Origin: Parvimonas sp000223315
GTDB taxonomy: Bacteria > Bacillota > Clostridia > Tissierellales > Peptoniphilaceae
Assembly (NCBI GenBank): GCA_050262155.1
Contig: CP189843.1
Coordinates: 186,001 to 250,000 of the forward strand
DNA length: 64,000 bases
Direction of reading: 5' to 3'
Shown here: piece by piece, positions 17,447 to 26,379 of the stretch
Layout: every line of letters starts with the position of its first letter
Position numbering within the stretch: the stretch's first letter is position 1
Notes under the pieces: generated by a model
The model's input: only the letters and a program-made list of their open reading frames with translations
What the model was told of the DNA's origin: nothing
Database searches by the model: none
Position numbers and translations under genes: made by a program

Positions 17447-17923
17447 ATGAAAAAAATAAAAAATATTTTATTGTCAATTGCTATGCTTTTTGTTGTAGTA
17501 TTAGCTACAGCATGTTCAGGTAAAGAGGAAACTACTACAAAAACTTTTGTACTTGATAAAAATGGTATAAAAACTACAATTACCTATACTTATATTGAAA
17601 AGGATGATAAAGTTTTAAAACAAAATACTCAAAATGTTGGTGTTTACGCTCAATTACCAAAAGCAAATAGTAAAGAAGCTGCACAAAAGTTATTAGATCC
17701 GGTTGCTAAAAATTATCAAGGAATTAAAGGTATAAAACAATCTATTGACTATCAAGATGATAAATTCATTGAAGATTTAGAAATCGACTATACAGATATT
17801 GATTTTGAAAAAGCAAAGAAAATTCTTGGACCAAATTTCCAAGATCCTGCTAAAGTAAAAGTTAGTATGAAAAAGACTGAAGAAGGATTAATTAAATTAG
17901 GTTATACAGAACAAAAAAAATAA
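17447..17923 (+). CDS. DUF1307 (YehR-like) lipoprotein, copy 3
   Basis: The 158-residue lipoprotein (lipobox LATAC) is clearly paralogous to the gene at 16271: same length, same N-terminus, and a shared YQGIKG and (I/V)DYTD(I/F)DFEKAK. Unlike copy 2 it has its own promoter and terminator, so the three may be expressed differently. Role unknown. Confidence 0.8.
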   Translation: MKKIKNILLSIAMLFVVVLATACSGKEETTTKTFVLDKNGIKTTITYTYIEKDDKVLKQNTQNVGVYAQLPKANSKEAAQKLLDPVAKNYQGIKGIKQSIDYQDDKFIEDLEIDYTDIDFEKAKKILGPNFQDPAKVKVSMKKTEEGLIKLGYTEQKK

Positions 17924-17954
17924 TTATAAAAAAGCAGTTTTATACTACTTCAGT

Positions 17955-17991
17955 GCACAGACAACGAAAAAGTTTTGTCTGTGCTTTTTTT
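17955..17991 (+). terminator. Rho-independent terminator
   Basis: GCACAGACAA (17955-17964) pairs with TTGTCTGTGC (17975-17984), followed by seven T. Confidence 0.92.
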
Positions 17992-18035
17992 GTGTGAAAA
18001 AATTTGAGGTATATAGTAAATAGTAAAAAATAAGT

Positions 18036-18112
18036 TTGTTTCGCAATAAGAACCCAACATTCCATAATTCTTCGTAACGTGTGGGTGCTCGGGAACCTTG
18101 TTGTTCTATAAT
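18036..18112 (+). repeat. Dispersed palindromic element, decayed copy with remnant of a second
   Basis: TTTGTTTCGCAATA (18036-18049) is the end of one copy and runs straight into AAGAACCCAAC, the start of another that ends at CCTTGTTGTTCTATAATA. The inner hairpin has been lost. It looks like the remains of a tandem pair. Confidence 0.65.
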
Positions 18113-18143
18113 AAAAAAAACTTTTAAAAAAAGATAATAATAA

Positions 18144-18172
18144 TTGATATTATTTTAAAAATATGGTAATAT
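18144..18172 (+). promoter_or_regulatory. Promoter with overlapping AT-rich dyad, metal ABC operon
   Basis: TTGATA (18144-18149), a 17-bp spacer and TAATAT (18167-18172) precede the metal-binding lipoprotein gene. An imperfect dyad AATAAT...ATTATT overlaps the -35 box and could bind a metal-responsive repressor; that part is speculation. Confidence 0.55.
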
Positions 18173-18222
18173 ATATGAGTAAGAGATAATAAACTCTTTA
18201 TAAAAGATTTTAGGAGGGAAAT

Positions 18223-19185
18223 ATGAGAAAAAAAATTATTTTATTACTTGCATTGGTACTATCTGTGGGGGTTTTAGGAGCTTGTACCAAAAAAGATGAT
18301 AATAAAAATAAAGACGGGAGAAAGAAAACTGAGCAAAACACTACAAAGAAAAAAGTTATTGCTACAAGTACAATGCTTACAGATTTAGTAAAGCAAATAG
18401 GTGGAGATAATTTTGAAGTAGAAGGAATGATGAAAGCGGGAGTTGACCCTCATTTATATAAGCCAACAGCGGGAGATGTTGAGAAACTTGAAAAAGCTGA
18501 TGTAGTAGTTGTAAACGGATTACATTTGGAAGGACAAATGGGAGAAATTTTACAAGGTTTAGAAAAACAAAATAAAAATGTTATAACTGCATCAAAAAAT
18601 ATTCCATCAGATAGTTTACTTCCTTGGGATGAAGAAGGAGCAGGTCCAAACGATCCGCATATCTGGTTTAGTGTTAAGAATTGGAAAATTGCTGCTAAAA
18701 ATGTTGCAGAGGGTTTAAAGAAAGCAGACAGCTCAAAAGCTGAAGAAATTGATAAAAATCTTGCTAAATATGAAAAAGAACTTGATGAACTTTCAGAATA
18801 TATAAAGAAAAAAGTATCAGAATTACCTGAAAATCAAAGAGTTTTGGTTACTGCACATGATGCTTTTAACTATTTTGCAAAAGAATTTGGCTTTAGAGTA
18901 GAAGCAATTCAAGGAATAAGTACAGAATCAGAAGCAAGTGCTGCTGATATAAAGAAACTTTCAGACTTTTTAGTTGAAACTAAAATTAAAGCAGTTTTCG
19001 TTGAATCTTCAGTTCCTAAGAAAACTATTGAATCTTTAGTTGAATCTTGTAAAGCTAAAGGACATAATGTAAAAATAGGTGGAGAGTTATATTCTGACTC
19101 ATTGGGAGATGATAATACAAAAGAAAATACTTATATCTCAATGTTTAAATACAATATTGATACAATAGTTGACGCTTTAAAATAA
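18223..19185 (+). CDS. Metal ABC transporter substrate-binding lipoprotein (TroA/MntA/ZnuA family)
   Basis: This is the cluster A-I solute-binding protein of a Mn/Zn-type ABC importer. The 320-residue product has a lipobox (LGAC) followed by a Lys/Asn-rich linker. The metal ligands are visible: His in GVDPHLYKPTAGD, His in NDPHIWFSVKNW, Glu in GISTESEASA and Asp near the C-terminus (GGELYSDSLG). There is no long His-rich loop, which in this family slightly favours Mn or Fe over ZnuA-type Zn. The ATPase and two permeases follow. Confidence 0.92.
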   Translation: MRKKIILLLALVLSVGVLGACTKKDDNKNKDGRKKTEQNTTKKKVIATSTMLTDLVKQIGGDNFEVEGMMKAGVDPHLYKPTAGDVEKLEKADVVVVNGLHLEGQMGEILQGLEKQNKNVITASKNIPSDSLLPWDEEGAGPNDPHIWFSVKNWKIAAKNVAEGLKKADSSKAEEIDKNLAKYEKELDELSEYIKKKVSELPENQRVLVTAHDAFNYFAKEFGFRVEAIQGISTESEASAADIKKLSDFLVETKIKAVFVESSVPKKTIESLVESCKAKGHNVKIGGELYSDSLGDDNTKENTYISMFKYNIDTIVDALK

Positions 19186-19192
19186 TACTTGA

Positions 19193-19236
19193 AAAAAATC
19201 TCCTAAATATATATACTTATATTATGGAGATTTTTT
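19193..19236 (+). terminator. Intra-operon terminator or attenuator
   Basis: AAAAAATCTCC (19193-19203) pairs with GGAGATTTTTT (19226-19236). It lies between the binding-protein gene and the ATPase gene and probably lowers expression of the distal genes, a common arrangement when the binding protein is needed in excess. The ATPase ribosome site follows at once. Confidence 0.75.
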
Positions 19237-19255
19237 ATTTTTATGGAGGAATAAA

Positions 19256-19966
19256 ATGGATGAGATAGCTGTAAAAGTTGAAGATTTAACTATTGCCTAT
19301 TATTTGAAACCTGTAGTTTGGGATGTTGACTTGGATTTTAAAAAAGGAAAACTTACTGCGATTATGGGACCGAATGGTGCGGGTAAATCCACTTTGCTAA
19401 AGGCAATGTTAAATTTAATTCCAACTTCATCCGGAAAAATTTCATTTTTCGAAAAGCCATATAAGGAATTTAGAAAAGATATTTCTTATGTTCCACAGAG
19501 CGAATCTGTAGATTGGGATTTTCCGACAGATGTTTTGGATGTTGTTATGATGGGAACTTATGGAAAGCTTGGTTGGATAAAGAGAGCAGGTAAAAAGGAA
19601 AAGGAATTATCTTTGGAGGCATTAAAAAAACTTGGAATGGAAGATTTTGTTGACAGACAGATAAGCGACCTTTCCGGGGGACAACAACAGAGAGTTTTCT
19701 TGGCGAGAGCATTAGTTCAAGATAGCGAAATATATTTTTTAGATGAGCCTCTAAAAGGAGTTGATGCTAAAACAGAAAAAGAAATTATGAAAATTTTAAA
19801 GGATCTAAGGAATAACGGAAAGACAATCATAGTTGTTCATCACGATTTAAGAACTGTTGAGGAATATTTTGATGATGTGGTACTTTTAAATAAATTGGTT
19901 ATCGCTTCAGGTTCGGTTAAGGATGTTTTTACTGAAGAAAATATTAATAAGACTTATAGGGTGTAG
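19256..19966 (+). CDS. Metal ABC transporter ATP-binding protein (MntB/TroB-like)
   Basis: The 236-residue ATPase has Walker A GPNGAGKST (about 39-47), signature LSGGQQQR, Walker B IYFLDEPL and the switch His in VVHHD. It drives import by the permeases encoded next to it (3 nt gap). Length and motifs are normal for the family. GGAGG lies before the ATG. Confidence 0.94.
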   Translation: MDEIAVKVEDLTIAYYLKPVVWDVDLDFKKGKLTAIMGPNGAGKSTLLKAMLNLIPTSSGKISFFEKPYKEFRKDISYVPQSESVDWDFPTDVLDVVMMGTYGKLGWIKRAGKKEKELSLEALKKLGMEDFVDRQISDLSGGQQQRVFLARALVQDSEIYFLDEPLKGVDAKTEKEIMKILKDLRNNGKTIIVVHHDLRTVEEYFDDVVLLNKLVIASGSVKDVFTEENINKTYRV

Positions 19967-19969
19967 ATT

Positions 19970-20854
19970 ATGAATGGAATTTTAGATTTACTTACCGACT
20001 ATACTTTTATGATGATAGCTTTGGGCTCAGGACTTTTAGGACTTTTAAGCGGAATTATGGGAGTATATGTTACGGTAAAAAAGCAGGGGCTTATTTGTGA
20101 TGCAATTAGTCATTCTACTCTTCCCGGTGTTTGTATTGCCTTTATGGTACTTGGAATTAAAAATTTAGAATTTTTGCTTCTTGGAGCTTTTATTGCGGGA
20201 GTTATAGCCGCACTTATGATTTTCGGAATTGATTTGAAATCAAAAGTAAAGTTTGATAGTGCATTGGCAATAGTTTTATCAACATTTTTTGGACTTGGTA
20301 TTGTACTACTTGCACTTATCCAAAGAAAAGCAAATACAAATCAAGCAGGTCTTGATAAATTCATATTCGGACAAGCTGCCGCTTTTTTGAAAAAAGATAT
20401 ATATTTTTTAATCGGAATAATTATTTTGGTGTTATTTGTAATTTTATTGTTTTGGAAAGAATTGAAACTTTTTTCCTTTGATCCTGAATTTGCTCAAACA
20501 AAGGGATTTTCTATAAATTTAATGACGGGAATATTAATAGTTTTACTTGTAATTTCAATAGTTATGGGAATTCAATCAGTTGGAGTAATTCTAATGAGCA
20601 CAATGCTTATTGCTCCTCCTGTTGCAGCTAGACAATGGACTGATAAATTTAATGTTATGATGATTTTATCAGGGATTTTTGGAGCTTTCTCCGGAATTAC
20701 CGGCTCATTTATAAGTATGTACTATAAAGGCCTTTCAACAGGACCTGTTATAACTATAGTTGCAAGTTTAATTGTATTTTTCAGTATATTATTTTCACCG
20801 AAAAAAGGGATTTTATTCAGTAAAAAGAGGACTATGCAAGGAGGGACTAAATGA
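19970..20854 (+). CDS. Metal ABC transporter permease (MntC/TroC-like)
   Basis: The 294-residue integral membrane protein of the ABC-3 family has about eight hydrophobic segments, with the family signatures GLICDAISHSTLPGVC near residue 38 and VGVILMSTMLIAPPVAAR near 204. It forms the membrane channel with the next gene product, whose start overlaps its stop by 4 nt. Confidence 0.92.
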   Translation: MNGILDLLTDYTFMMIALGSGLLGLLSGIMGVYVTVKKQGLICDAISHSTLPGVCIAFMVLGIKNLEFLLLGAFIAGVIAALMIFGIDLKSKVKFDSALAIVLSTFFGLGIVLLALIQRKANTNQAGLDKFIFGQAAAFLKKDIYFLIGIIILVLFVILLFWKELKLFSFDPEFAQTKGFSINLMTGILIVLLVISIVMGIQSVGVILMSTMLIAPPVAARQWTDKFNVMMILSGIFGAFSGITGSFISMYYKGLSTGPVITIVASLIVFFSILFSPKKGILFSKKRTMQGGTK

Positions 20855-21960
20855 GACAATTAGAAATTTTAATAGCTGTAAGTTTAGTTTCGGCTGCTTG
20901 TTCATTGTTGGGACCGTTTTTAATTCTTAGAAAAATGGCTATGATGATAGACTCTATAACACATACAATTTTACTTGGAATCGTAATTGCTTTTTTCATT
21001 ACAAAAGATTTGACAAGTCCCTTGTTGATTGTTGGAGCAGGACTGGTTGGAATATTTACAGTATTTTTGACAGAACTTATTAATCAGAAGACGACTTTAC
21101 ATGAAGATTCTTCTATCGGACTTGTATTTCCATTTTTATTCAGTATTGCTATAATATTGATTTCAAAATTTTTAAGAGGAGTACATCTCTGTATTGACTC
21201 CGTTTTAGTCGGGGAAGTTGCCTTTTCAATAATTCCGAGAATTGAATTTTTTGGCTATGAAATGTCAAAAGTTATTTTTGTAATGTTAGTAATATTTTTA
21301 ATTGATTTGATTTTTATTTGGGTGTTCTTTAAAGAATTGAAGATTTCTACATTTGATAAAAATTTAAGTTTGATTTCCGGATTTGCACCGGTTGTTATCT
21401 ATTATGCACTAATGAGTTTGGTTTCAGTAACAACTGTCGGTGCATTCAATGCAGTAGGGTCAATACTTGTAATTTCTTATATGGTTGTTCCGTCTGCAAC
21501 GGCATATCTTTTGACACAGGATTTAAAGAAGATGATATTTATAAGTGTTTTTATAGGCGTTTTAAGTAGTGTTATAGGATTTTATATAGCTTATTTATAT
21601 GACCTTTCTATTGCCGGAACAATTGCTATAGTAAATGGATTAATATTTTTATTAGTATTTATATTTGAACCGAGAAACGGAATTATTAAAAAAATATTAA
21701 ATGAAAGTAGAAAAAGAGATGAATTTGCTGAAGTTACTATGATGCTCCATATAATAAATCATGAAAATACTCAAAGAGCTGATATTGAATGTAATATTGT
21801 TAAGATAAATGAGCATTTGTGTTATGCAAAGAATAAATTTGAAAAAGTTTTAAAGAATATATTAAATAAAAAATTTGCTTATATTGAAAATGACATTATA
21901 AAAGTTACTGACATTGGTAGAGAGAAAACTTTGAATAAATTTAATGAATGGATGAAGTAA
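20851..21960 (+). CDS. Metal ABC transporter permease with C-terminal winged-helix-like extension (MntD/TroD-like)
   Basis: Residues 1-270 are an ABC-3 permease (MMIDSITHTILLGI, AVGSILVISYMVVPSATAYLL). Residues about 280-369 are an extra soluble tail (RDEFAEVTMMLHIINHE... CYAKNKFEKVLKNILNKKFAYIE... DIGREKTLNKF) that looks like a winged helix of the DtxR/MntR kind. Similarly long permeases occur in TroD-like proteins. The tail could sense metal or regulate transport; this is inferred from pattern only. It ends the operon before the hairpin at 22037. Confidence 0.88.
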   Translation: MRQLEILIAVSLVSAACSLLGPFLILRKMAMMIDSITHTILLGIVIAFFITKDLTSPLLIVGAGLVGIFTVFLTELINQKTTLHEDSSIGLVFPFLFSIAIILISKFLRGVHLCIDSVLVGEVAFSIIPRIEFFGYEMSKVIFVMLVIFLIDLIFIWVFFKELKISTFDKNLSLISGFAPVVIYYALMSLVSVTTVGAFNAVGSILVISYMVVPSATAYLLTQDLKKMIFISVFIGVLSSVIGFYIAYLYDLSIAGTIAIVNGLIFLLVFIFEPRNGIIKKILNESRKRDEFAEVTMMLHIINHENTQRADIECNIVKINEHLCYAKNKFEKVLKNILNKKFAYIENDIIKVTDIGREKTLNKFNEWMK

Positions 21961-22036
21961 GATAATATGATGAATAATTTTTTAGAATCGTTTTCTAATT
22001 CTAATCTAAATTATTTCAAAAATTTAATAAATAATT

Positions 22037-22077
22037 AAAAGAGAGACAATTTTTCATAAAAAATCTCTCTTTTTTGT
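22037..22077 (+). terminator. Rho-independent terminator of the Mn/Zn operon
   Basis: AAAAGAGAGA (22037-22046) pairs with TCTCTCTTTT (22064-22073) and a T-run follows. Confidence 0.88.
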
Positions 22078-22126
22078 TTGTATTTATTTTTACTATGTTT
22101 TAAATAATAACTAATAAGTAGGGATA

Positions 22127-22166
22127 ATTATTTTTATAGGGACAAAATAGTCCCTATAAAAATAAT
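22127..22166 (+). other. Strong 17-bp hairpin upstream of the iron ABC operon
   Basis: A perfect 17-bp stem (22127-22143 with 22150-22166) with loop AAAATA has AGGGAC/GTCCCT as its inner pairs. It lies 120 nt before the binding-protein start and upstream of a TATAAT at 22230-22235, so it is probably outside that transcript. It could be a second terminator or a protein-binding palindrome. I see nothing else in 21961-22288. Confidence 0.6.
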
Positions 22167-22288
22167 CGAAAATTTTAAAATTTTTATAAAAACAACTAAA
22201 AATATGTAGATTTTTTTGTAGATTTTGAATATAATTAGTCGTGAGGTGTTTACTCAACAAAAGATAACATTTCTATTTAGGAGGGATT

Positions 22289-23347
22289 ATGAAAAAGAAA
22301 TTTTTGGCACTTATGTTGTCAGCATTAATGATTGGAGCGACTGCTTGTGGGGGAGATTCCGGAAAGAAAGATGATACAGGCAAAGATATGAAGGCAAATG
22401 AAGAAGTTACAGGAAAAATTAGAATTTATACTTCAATGTATGAAGATATTATTGCTAATATGAAACCTGCACTTAAGAAAAAATTCCCTAATTGTGAAAT
22501 TGAATTTTTCCAAGGCGGAACAGGAACTTTACAAACAAAAATCGCAGGGGAAATTGAAGCAGGAAAACTTGCTTGTGATATTATAATGGTTGCAGAACCT
22601 TCTTATGCTTACGAATTAAAAGAAAAGAAGATTTTACATAAATTTGAAATTGAAAACAAAGATAAATTGGCATTCGAATATGATAAAGAAGGATATTGGT
22701 ATCCTGTTAGAATTTCTAATATGGTTTTAGCTTATAATCCGGAAAAAACAAAGAAAGAAAATATAGCACAAAGTTTTAAAGAATTTGCTGAAAAAGAAAG
22801 TCTTACAGGAAAAATTTCAATGTCAGATCCTTTAAAATCAGGTACTGCTCTTGCAGCTATAAGTGGATTAAAGGATAAATATAAAGATGAATATTTCACT
22901 AATTTGGCTAAGAGAAAAGTTGCTATTGAAGCAGGTAGTGTTGCTTTAACTAAACTTGAAACTGGCGAAATGGATGAACTTATGATTCTTGAAGAATCTG
23001 TTTTAAAGAAAAGACAAGATGACAACTCTTCATTGGAAGTTATATATCCAAAAGATGGAACAATTGTAGTTCCTTCACCAATTATGGTTGTAGATGAAAA
23101 ATTAACAGAAAACAAAAATACAAAAGCTGCAGAAGCTATTTCAAAATGGTTCTTATCAGAAGAAGGTCAAAAATATATAGTTAAGGGCTGGATGCACTCT
23201 GTATTAAAAGATTTCCCTGAAGTTCCTTATGATGCAATCAAAACTTCTGAAATTACATCAAATAGTATAAATGTTAAATGGGAACAATTAGTTAAAGATA
23301 GAGATTCTCTAAGAAAGATGTTTACAGATACAATTGGTAAAAAATAA
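22289..23347 (+). CDS. Iron(III)-type ABC transporter substrate-binding lipoprotein
   Basis: The 352-residue lipoprotein (lipobox ATAC) belongs to the FbpA/AfuA type II binding-protein group: IRIYTSMYEDI near residue 45, EFFQGGTGTLQTKIAGE, DIIMVAEPSYAYEL and a C-terminal FLSEEGQKYI. It should deliver ferric iron, or a chelate, to the permease. Related proteins also bind 2-aminoethylphosphonate or thiamine, so the ligand is not certain. GGAGGG precedes the ATG. Confidence 0.88.
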   Translation: MKKKFLALMLSALMIGATACGGDSGKKDDTGKDMKANEEVTGKIRIYTSMYEDIIANMKPALKKKFPNCEIEFFQGGTGTLQTKIAGEIEAGKLACDIIMVAEPSYAYELKEKKILHKFEIENKDKLAFEYDKEGYWYPVRISNMVLAYNPEKTKKENIAQSFKEFAEKESLTGKISMSDPLKSGTALAAISGLKDKYKDEYFTNLAKRKVAIEAGSVALTKLETGEMDELMILEESVLKKRQDDNSSLEVIYPKDGTIVVPSPIMVVDEKLTENKNTKAAEAISKWFLSEEGQKYIVKGWMHSVLKDFPEVPYDAIKTSEITSNSINVKWEQLVKDRDSLRKMFTDTIGKK

Positions 23348-23401
23348 TAGATACTAACCATATAAAAATGGGAGATTTATTATTTTAGAATAAAAATATA
23401 T

Positions 23402-23429
23402 AACAGAGGGAGGAAACTCCCTCTTGTTA
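23402..23429 (+). other. Intercistronic stem-loop in the iron ABC operon
   Basis: AGAGGGAG and CTCCCTCT form the core stem around GAAA, extended by TAAC/GTTA with one bulge. No T-run follows. It sits between the binding protein and permease genes, where such hairpins often protect the upstream mRNA. Confidence 0.6.
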
Positions 23430-23445
23430 ATGAAAGGTTTATTTT

Positions 23446-25131
23446 ATGCAAAAGACAGAAAGAAAATTTAGATTGGATATAAAGTGGATAATAATGCTAT
23501 CTATTGTTGCACTTTTGCTTGTTTTTGAAGTTTTTCCACTTTTATATCTCTTTGTTAAATCCATATTTCCAAGTGGAAGTTTTACTTTAGATGCTTTTAA
23601 AAGAGTTTATAGTTATGATGCGAATTTTATAGCTATTAGAAATACGATTGTTACTGCTATTGCTACAACATTTTTCGGAATGTTAATCGCTTTTCCACTT
23701 GCTTTTTTAGTTGGAAGAACTAATTTATATGGTAAAAAAATATTTAGAACTATGTTCGTTGTTACATATATGGTTCCGCCTTATGTAGGTGCTATGGCTT
23801 GGCTTAGACTTTTAAACCCGAGGGTTGGAACTTTAAATATGTTTATTCAAAAATTATTTGGACTTAGTGAACCGCTTTTCAATATTTACAGTGTATGGGG
23901 AATGATTTGGGTACTTACTTGTTTTTATTATCCTTATGCTTTTATCACAATTTCTCGTGCAATGGAAAAAATGGATCCTTCTCTTGAAGAAGCTGCGAGA
24001 ATTTCAGGTGCAAGTCCATTAAAGACATTATTTACAATTACAATTCCAATGATGACACCAAGTTTAATAGCTGCAGCACTTTTAGTTTTTGTAACTGCTG
24101 CATCTTGTTACGGTATTCCGTCAATAGTTGGAGCGCCGGGACAAATTCACACTGTTACAACAAGAATAATTGAGTTTGTTCATATTGGTAATGAAGAAGG
24201 AATAATTGATGCTACAACTCTTGCAGTATTCTTAATGATAATTGCTAATTTAGTTTTGTATGTTTCAACATTTGTACTAGGAAAGAAACAATTTATAACA
24301 ATGAGTGGAAAATCTACAAGACCTACAATAGTTGATCTAGGGAAATGGAGAACTCCACTTACAATATTAGTTACAATTTTTTCTTTTATAGTAGTAGTTG
24401 TTCCTTTTATAACTGTTGCTCTTACTTCTATAACTATCAATATGGGTAAGCCATTGTCTGCAAGAAATATCTCATTTAGATTTTGGCAACAAATGCTTAC
24501 AAGGGATAGTATATTAAGCTCAACAATAAACAGTTTGGTTGCAGCTTCAGCAGCGGCATTTTTGGGAATAATAATTTCCTGTATGATGGCTTATTTGCTT
24601 GAGAGAACTAGAGTTAAGGGAAGAAGAATTCCTGACTTTTTAATAACAGTAGGTTCAGGAACACCAAGTATTGCCATAGCTCTTGCCCTTATAATGACAA
24701 TGAGTGGAAAATTTGGAATAAATATTTACAATACAATATATATTATGATTATTGCATATATGATTAAGTATATGTTGATGGGAATGAGAACAGTAGTTTC
24801 AGGAATGAGTCAGGTTCATCCTTCTCTTGAAGAGGCATCACAAATCTCCGGAGCAGGCTGGCTTAGAATGATTAAGGATGTTACTGCACCGCTTATAATG
24901 CCTTCAATTGTTGCAGGTATATTTTTAATATTTATGCCTTGTTTCTATGAACTTACTATGAGTACACTTTTGTATTCATCTCATACAAAGACAATCGGTT
25001 TTGAACTTTACAATTATCAAACTTATCATAGTCAACAAATTGCAAGTGTACTTGCTACTGCAATTTTGATTTTTGTATTGGTAGTTAACTGGATTTTAAA
25101 TAAACTTACAAAAGGTAAGTTTTCAATTTAG
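23446..25131 (+). CDS. Iron(III)-type ABC transporter permease, two fused domains (FbpB-like)
   Basis: The 561-residue permease has two homologous halves and about 12 transmembrane helices. Each half has an EAA loop: MDPSLEEAARISGASPLKT (near 177) and VHPSLEEASQISGAG (near 463). The fused form is typical of ferric iron FbpB/AfuB systems. It lies 8 nt before the ATPase gene. Length is normal for the family. Confidence 0.92.
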   Translation: MQKTERKFRLDIKWIIMLSIVALLLVFEVFPLLYLFVKSIFPSGSFTLDAFKRVYSYDANFIAIRNTIVTAIATTFFGMLIAFPLAFLVGRTNLYGKKIFRTMFVVTYMVPPYVGAMAWLRLLNPRVGTLNMFIQKLFGLSEPLFNIYSVWGMIWVLTCFYYPYAFITISRAMEKMDPSLEEAARISGASPLKTLFTITIPMMTPSLIAAALLVFVTAASCYGIPSIVGAPGQIHTVTTRIIEFVHIGNEEGIIDATTLAVFLMIIANLVLYVSTFVLGKKQFITMSGKSTRPTIVDLGKWRTPLTILVTIFSFIVVVVPFITVALTSITINMGKPLSARNISFRFWQQMLTRDSILSSTINSLVAASAAAFLGIIISCMMAYLLERTRVKGRRIPDFLITVGSGTPSIAIALALIMTMSGKFGINIYNTIYIMIIAYMIKYMLMGMRTVVSGMSQVHPSLEEASQISGAGWLRMIKDVTAPLIMPSIVAGIFLIFMPCFYELTMSTLLYSSHTKTIGFELYNYQTYHSQQIASVLATAILIFVLVVNWILNKLTKGKFSI

Positions 25132-25139
25132 GAGGAAAA

Positions 25140-26210
25140 ATGTCAACGATTACTATAAAAGAATTAAGTAAATCTTTTGGTAATGTAGAAGTTTTAAAAC
25201 CTTTTACAGATACTTTTAAAGATGGTGAATTTATAACACTATTAGGACCTTCAGGTTGTGGTAAAACAACAATGTTAAGACTTATAGCGGGATTTGAAAA
25301 ACCTACAAGTGGAGAAATACTAATAGGAGATAAAGTTGTTTCAGGAGGAAAAACATTCCTTCCACCTGAAAAAAGAGGAATAGGAATGGTATTTCAATCA
25401 TATGCAGTTTGGCCTCATATGAATGTTTTTGACAATGTTGCTTATCCTTTGAAAATAGCCGGTATAAAGAAAGAAGAAATAAAAGAGAGAGTTGAAAAAG
25501 TTTTAGAAATAGTTCACTTATCTCAATATAAAGATAGAGCTCCATCAGAACTTTCAGGTGGACAACAACAAAGGGTTGCATTAGGACGTGCTTTGATTGC
25601 AAAACCTAAATTACTTTTACTTGATGAACCACTTTCAAACTTGGATGCTAAACTAAGAGAAGAAATGCGTTTTGAAATAAAAGAGATACAAAAAAGACTT
25701 GGAATTACAGTTGTATATGTAACACATGATCAAATAGAAGCTATGACAATGAGTGATAGAATTATTTTGATTAATAAAGGTGTTGTTCAACAAATAGGAA
25801 CTCCTGAAGAAATTTACAGAAACCCTGTAAATCCTTTTGTTGCAAACTTTGTGGGTCGTGTTAATTTCATTAAAGGAGTTGCAAAAGACGGCTTTGTTGA
25901 ACTTGCAAATACCGGAAAGAAATTACCTTATGACGGAGATAAGACAGGTAATGTTATAGTTGCAATAAGACCGGAAGCTCTTAGAATAGACGAAAGAGAT
26001 GGAACTATTGATGCAAAACTTGTAAGTCAATTCTATCTTGGAGATGTAAATGACTGTAAAGTAGATTTAGGAAATGACAATGTAGTTAGAGTTATAGACC
26101 ATGTTGAAACTTACGGAGTTTACGAAGAAAATGCAAATATCAAATTGAGAATTAAAAACTTTATGGTATTTGACGATGACGGAAAAGATTACACAAAGAT
26201 AATAACATAA
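25140..26210 (+). CDS. Iron(III)-type ABC transporter ATP-binding protein (FbpC-like)
   Basis: The 356-residue ATPase has Walker A GPSGCGKTT (about 37-45), signature LSGGQQQRVALGRAL, Walker B LLLLDEPLSNLD, switch His in THDQ and a C-terminal TOBE domain (from about 280). It closes the operon 22289-26210. The family also contains spermidine and maltose ATPases; the neighbours support iron. AGGAGG lies before the ATG. Confidence 0.93.
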   Translation: MSTITIKELSKSFGNVEVLKPFTDTFKDGEFITLLGPSGCGKTTMLRLIAGFEKPTSGEILIGDKVVSGGKTFLPPEKRGIGMVFQSYAVWPHMNVFDNVAYPLKIAGIKKEEIKERVEKVLEIVHLSQYKDRAPSELSGGQQQRVALGRALIAKPKLLLLDEPLSNLDAKLREEMRFEIKEIQKRLGITVVYVTHDQIEAMTMSDRIILINKGVVQQIGTPEEIYRNPVNPFVANFVGRVNFIKGVAKDGFVELANTGKKLPYDGDKTGNVIVAIRPEALRIDERDGTIDAKLVSQFYLGDVNDCKVDLGNDNVVRVIDHVETYGVYEENANIKLRIKNFMVFDDDGKDYTKIIT

Positions 26211-26211
26211 A

Positions 26212-26280
26212 AATAAGAACCCCACCCTTCCGCGATGCTTCGCATCGGGTGGGTTCCCGGGAACCTTGTTGTTTCACAAT
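26212..26280 (+). repeat. Dispersed palindromic element, well-preserved copy
   Basis: This is the best-preserved single copy. It begins AATAAGAAC, folds with an outer stem CCCACCC/GGGTGGG around an inner CGATGC-TTC-GCATCG hairpin, then carries the perfect 14-nt palindrome GGTTCCCGGGAACC, and ends TTGTTGTTTCACAATA. It lies between the ATPase stop and its terminator. Confidence 0.9.
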
Positions 26281-26282
26281 AG

Positions 26283-26311
26283 AAGCTATTGAATTTTTCA
26301 ATAGCTTTTTT
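26283..26311 (+). terminator. Rho-independent terminator of the iron ABC operon
   Basis: AAGCTATTGAA (26283-26293) pairs with TTCAATAGCTT (26297-26307), followed by T's. It directly abuts the end of the repeat element. Confidence 0.92.
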
Positions 26312-26327
26312 ATGTTTTATAGTCATA

Positions 26328-26356
26328 TTGATTTTTATAATTTAATGCGATATAAT
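26328..26356 (+). promoter_or_regulatory. Promoter of the DUF3841 gene
   Basis: TTGATT (26328-26333), a 17-bp spacer and TATAAT (26351-26356) lie just upstream of the gene. Confidence 0.65.
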
Positions 26357-26379
26357 AAAATAGAAGGGATGTGAAATGT

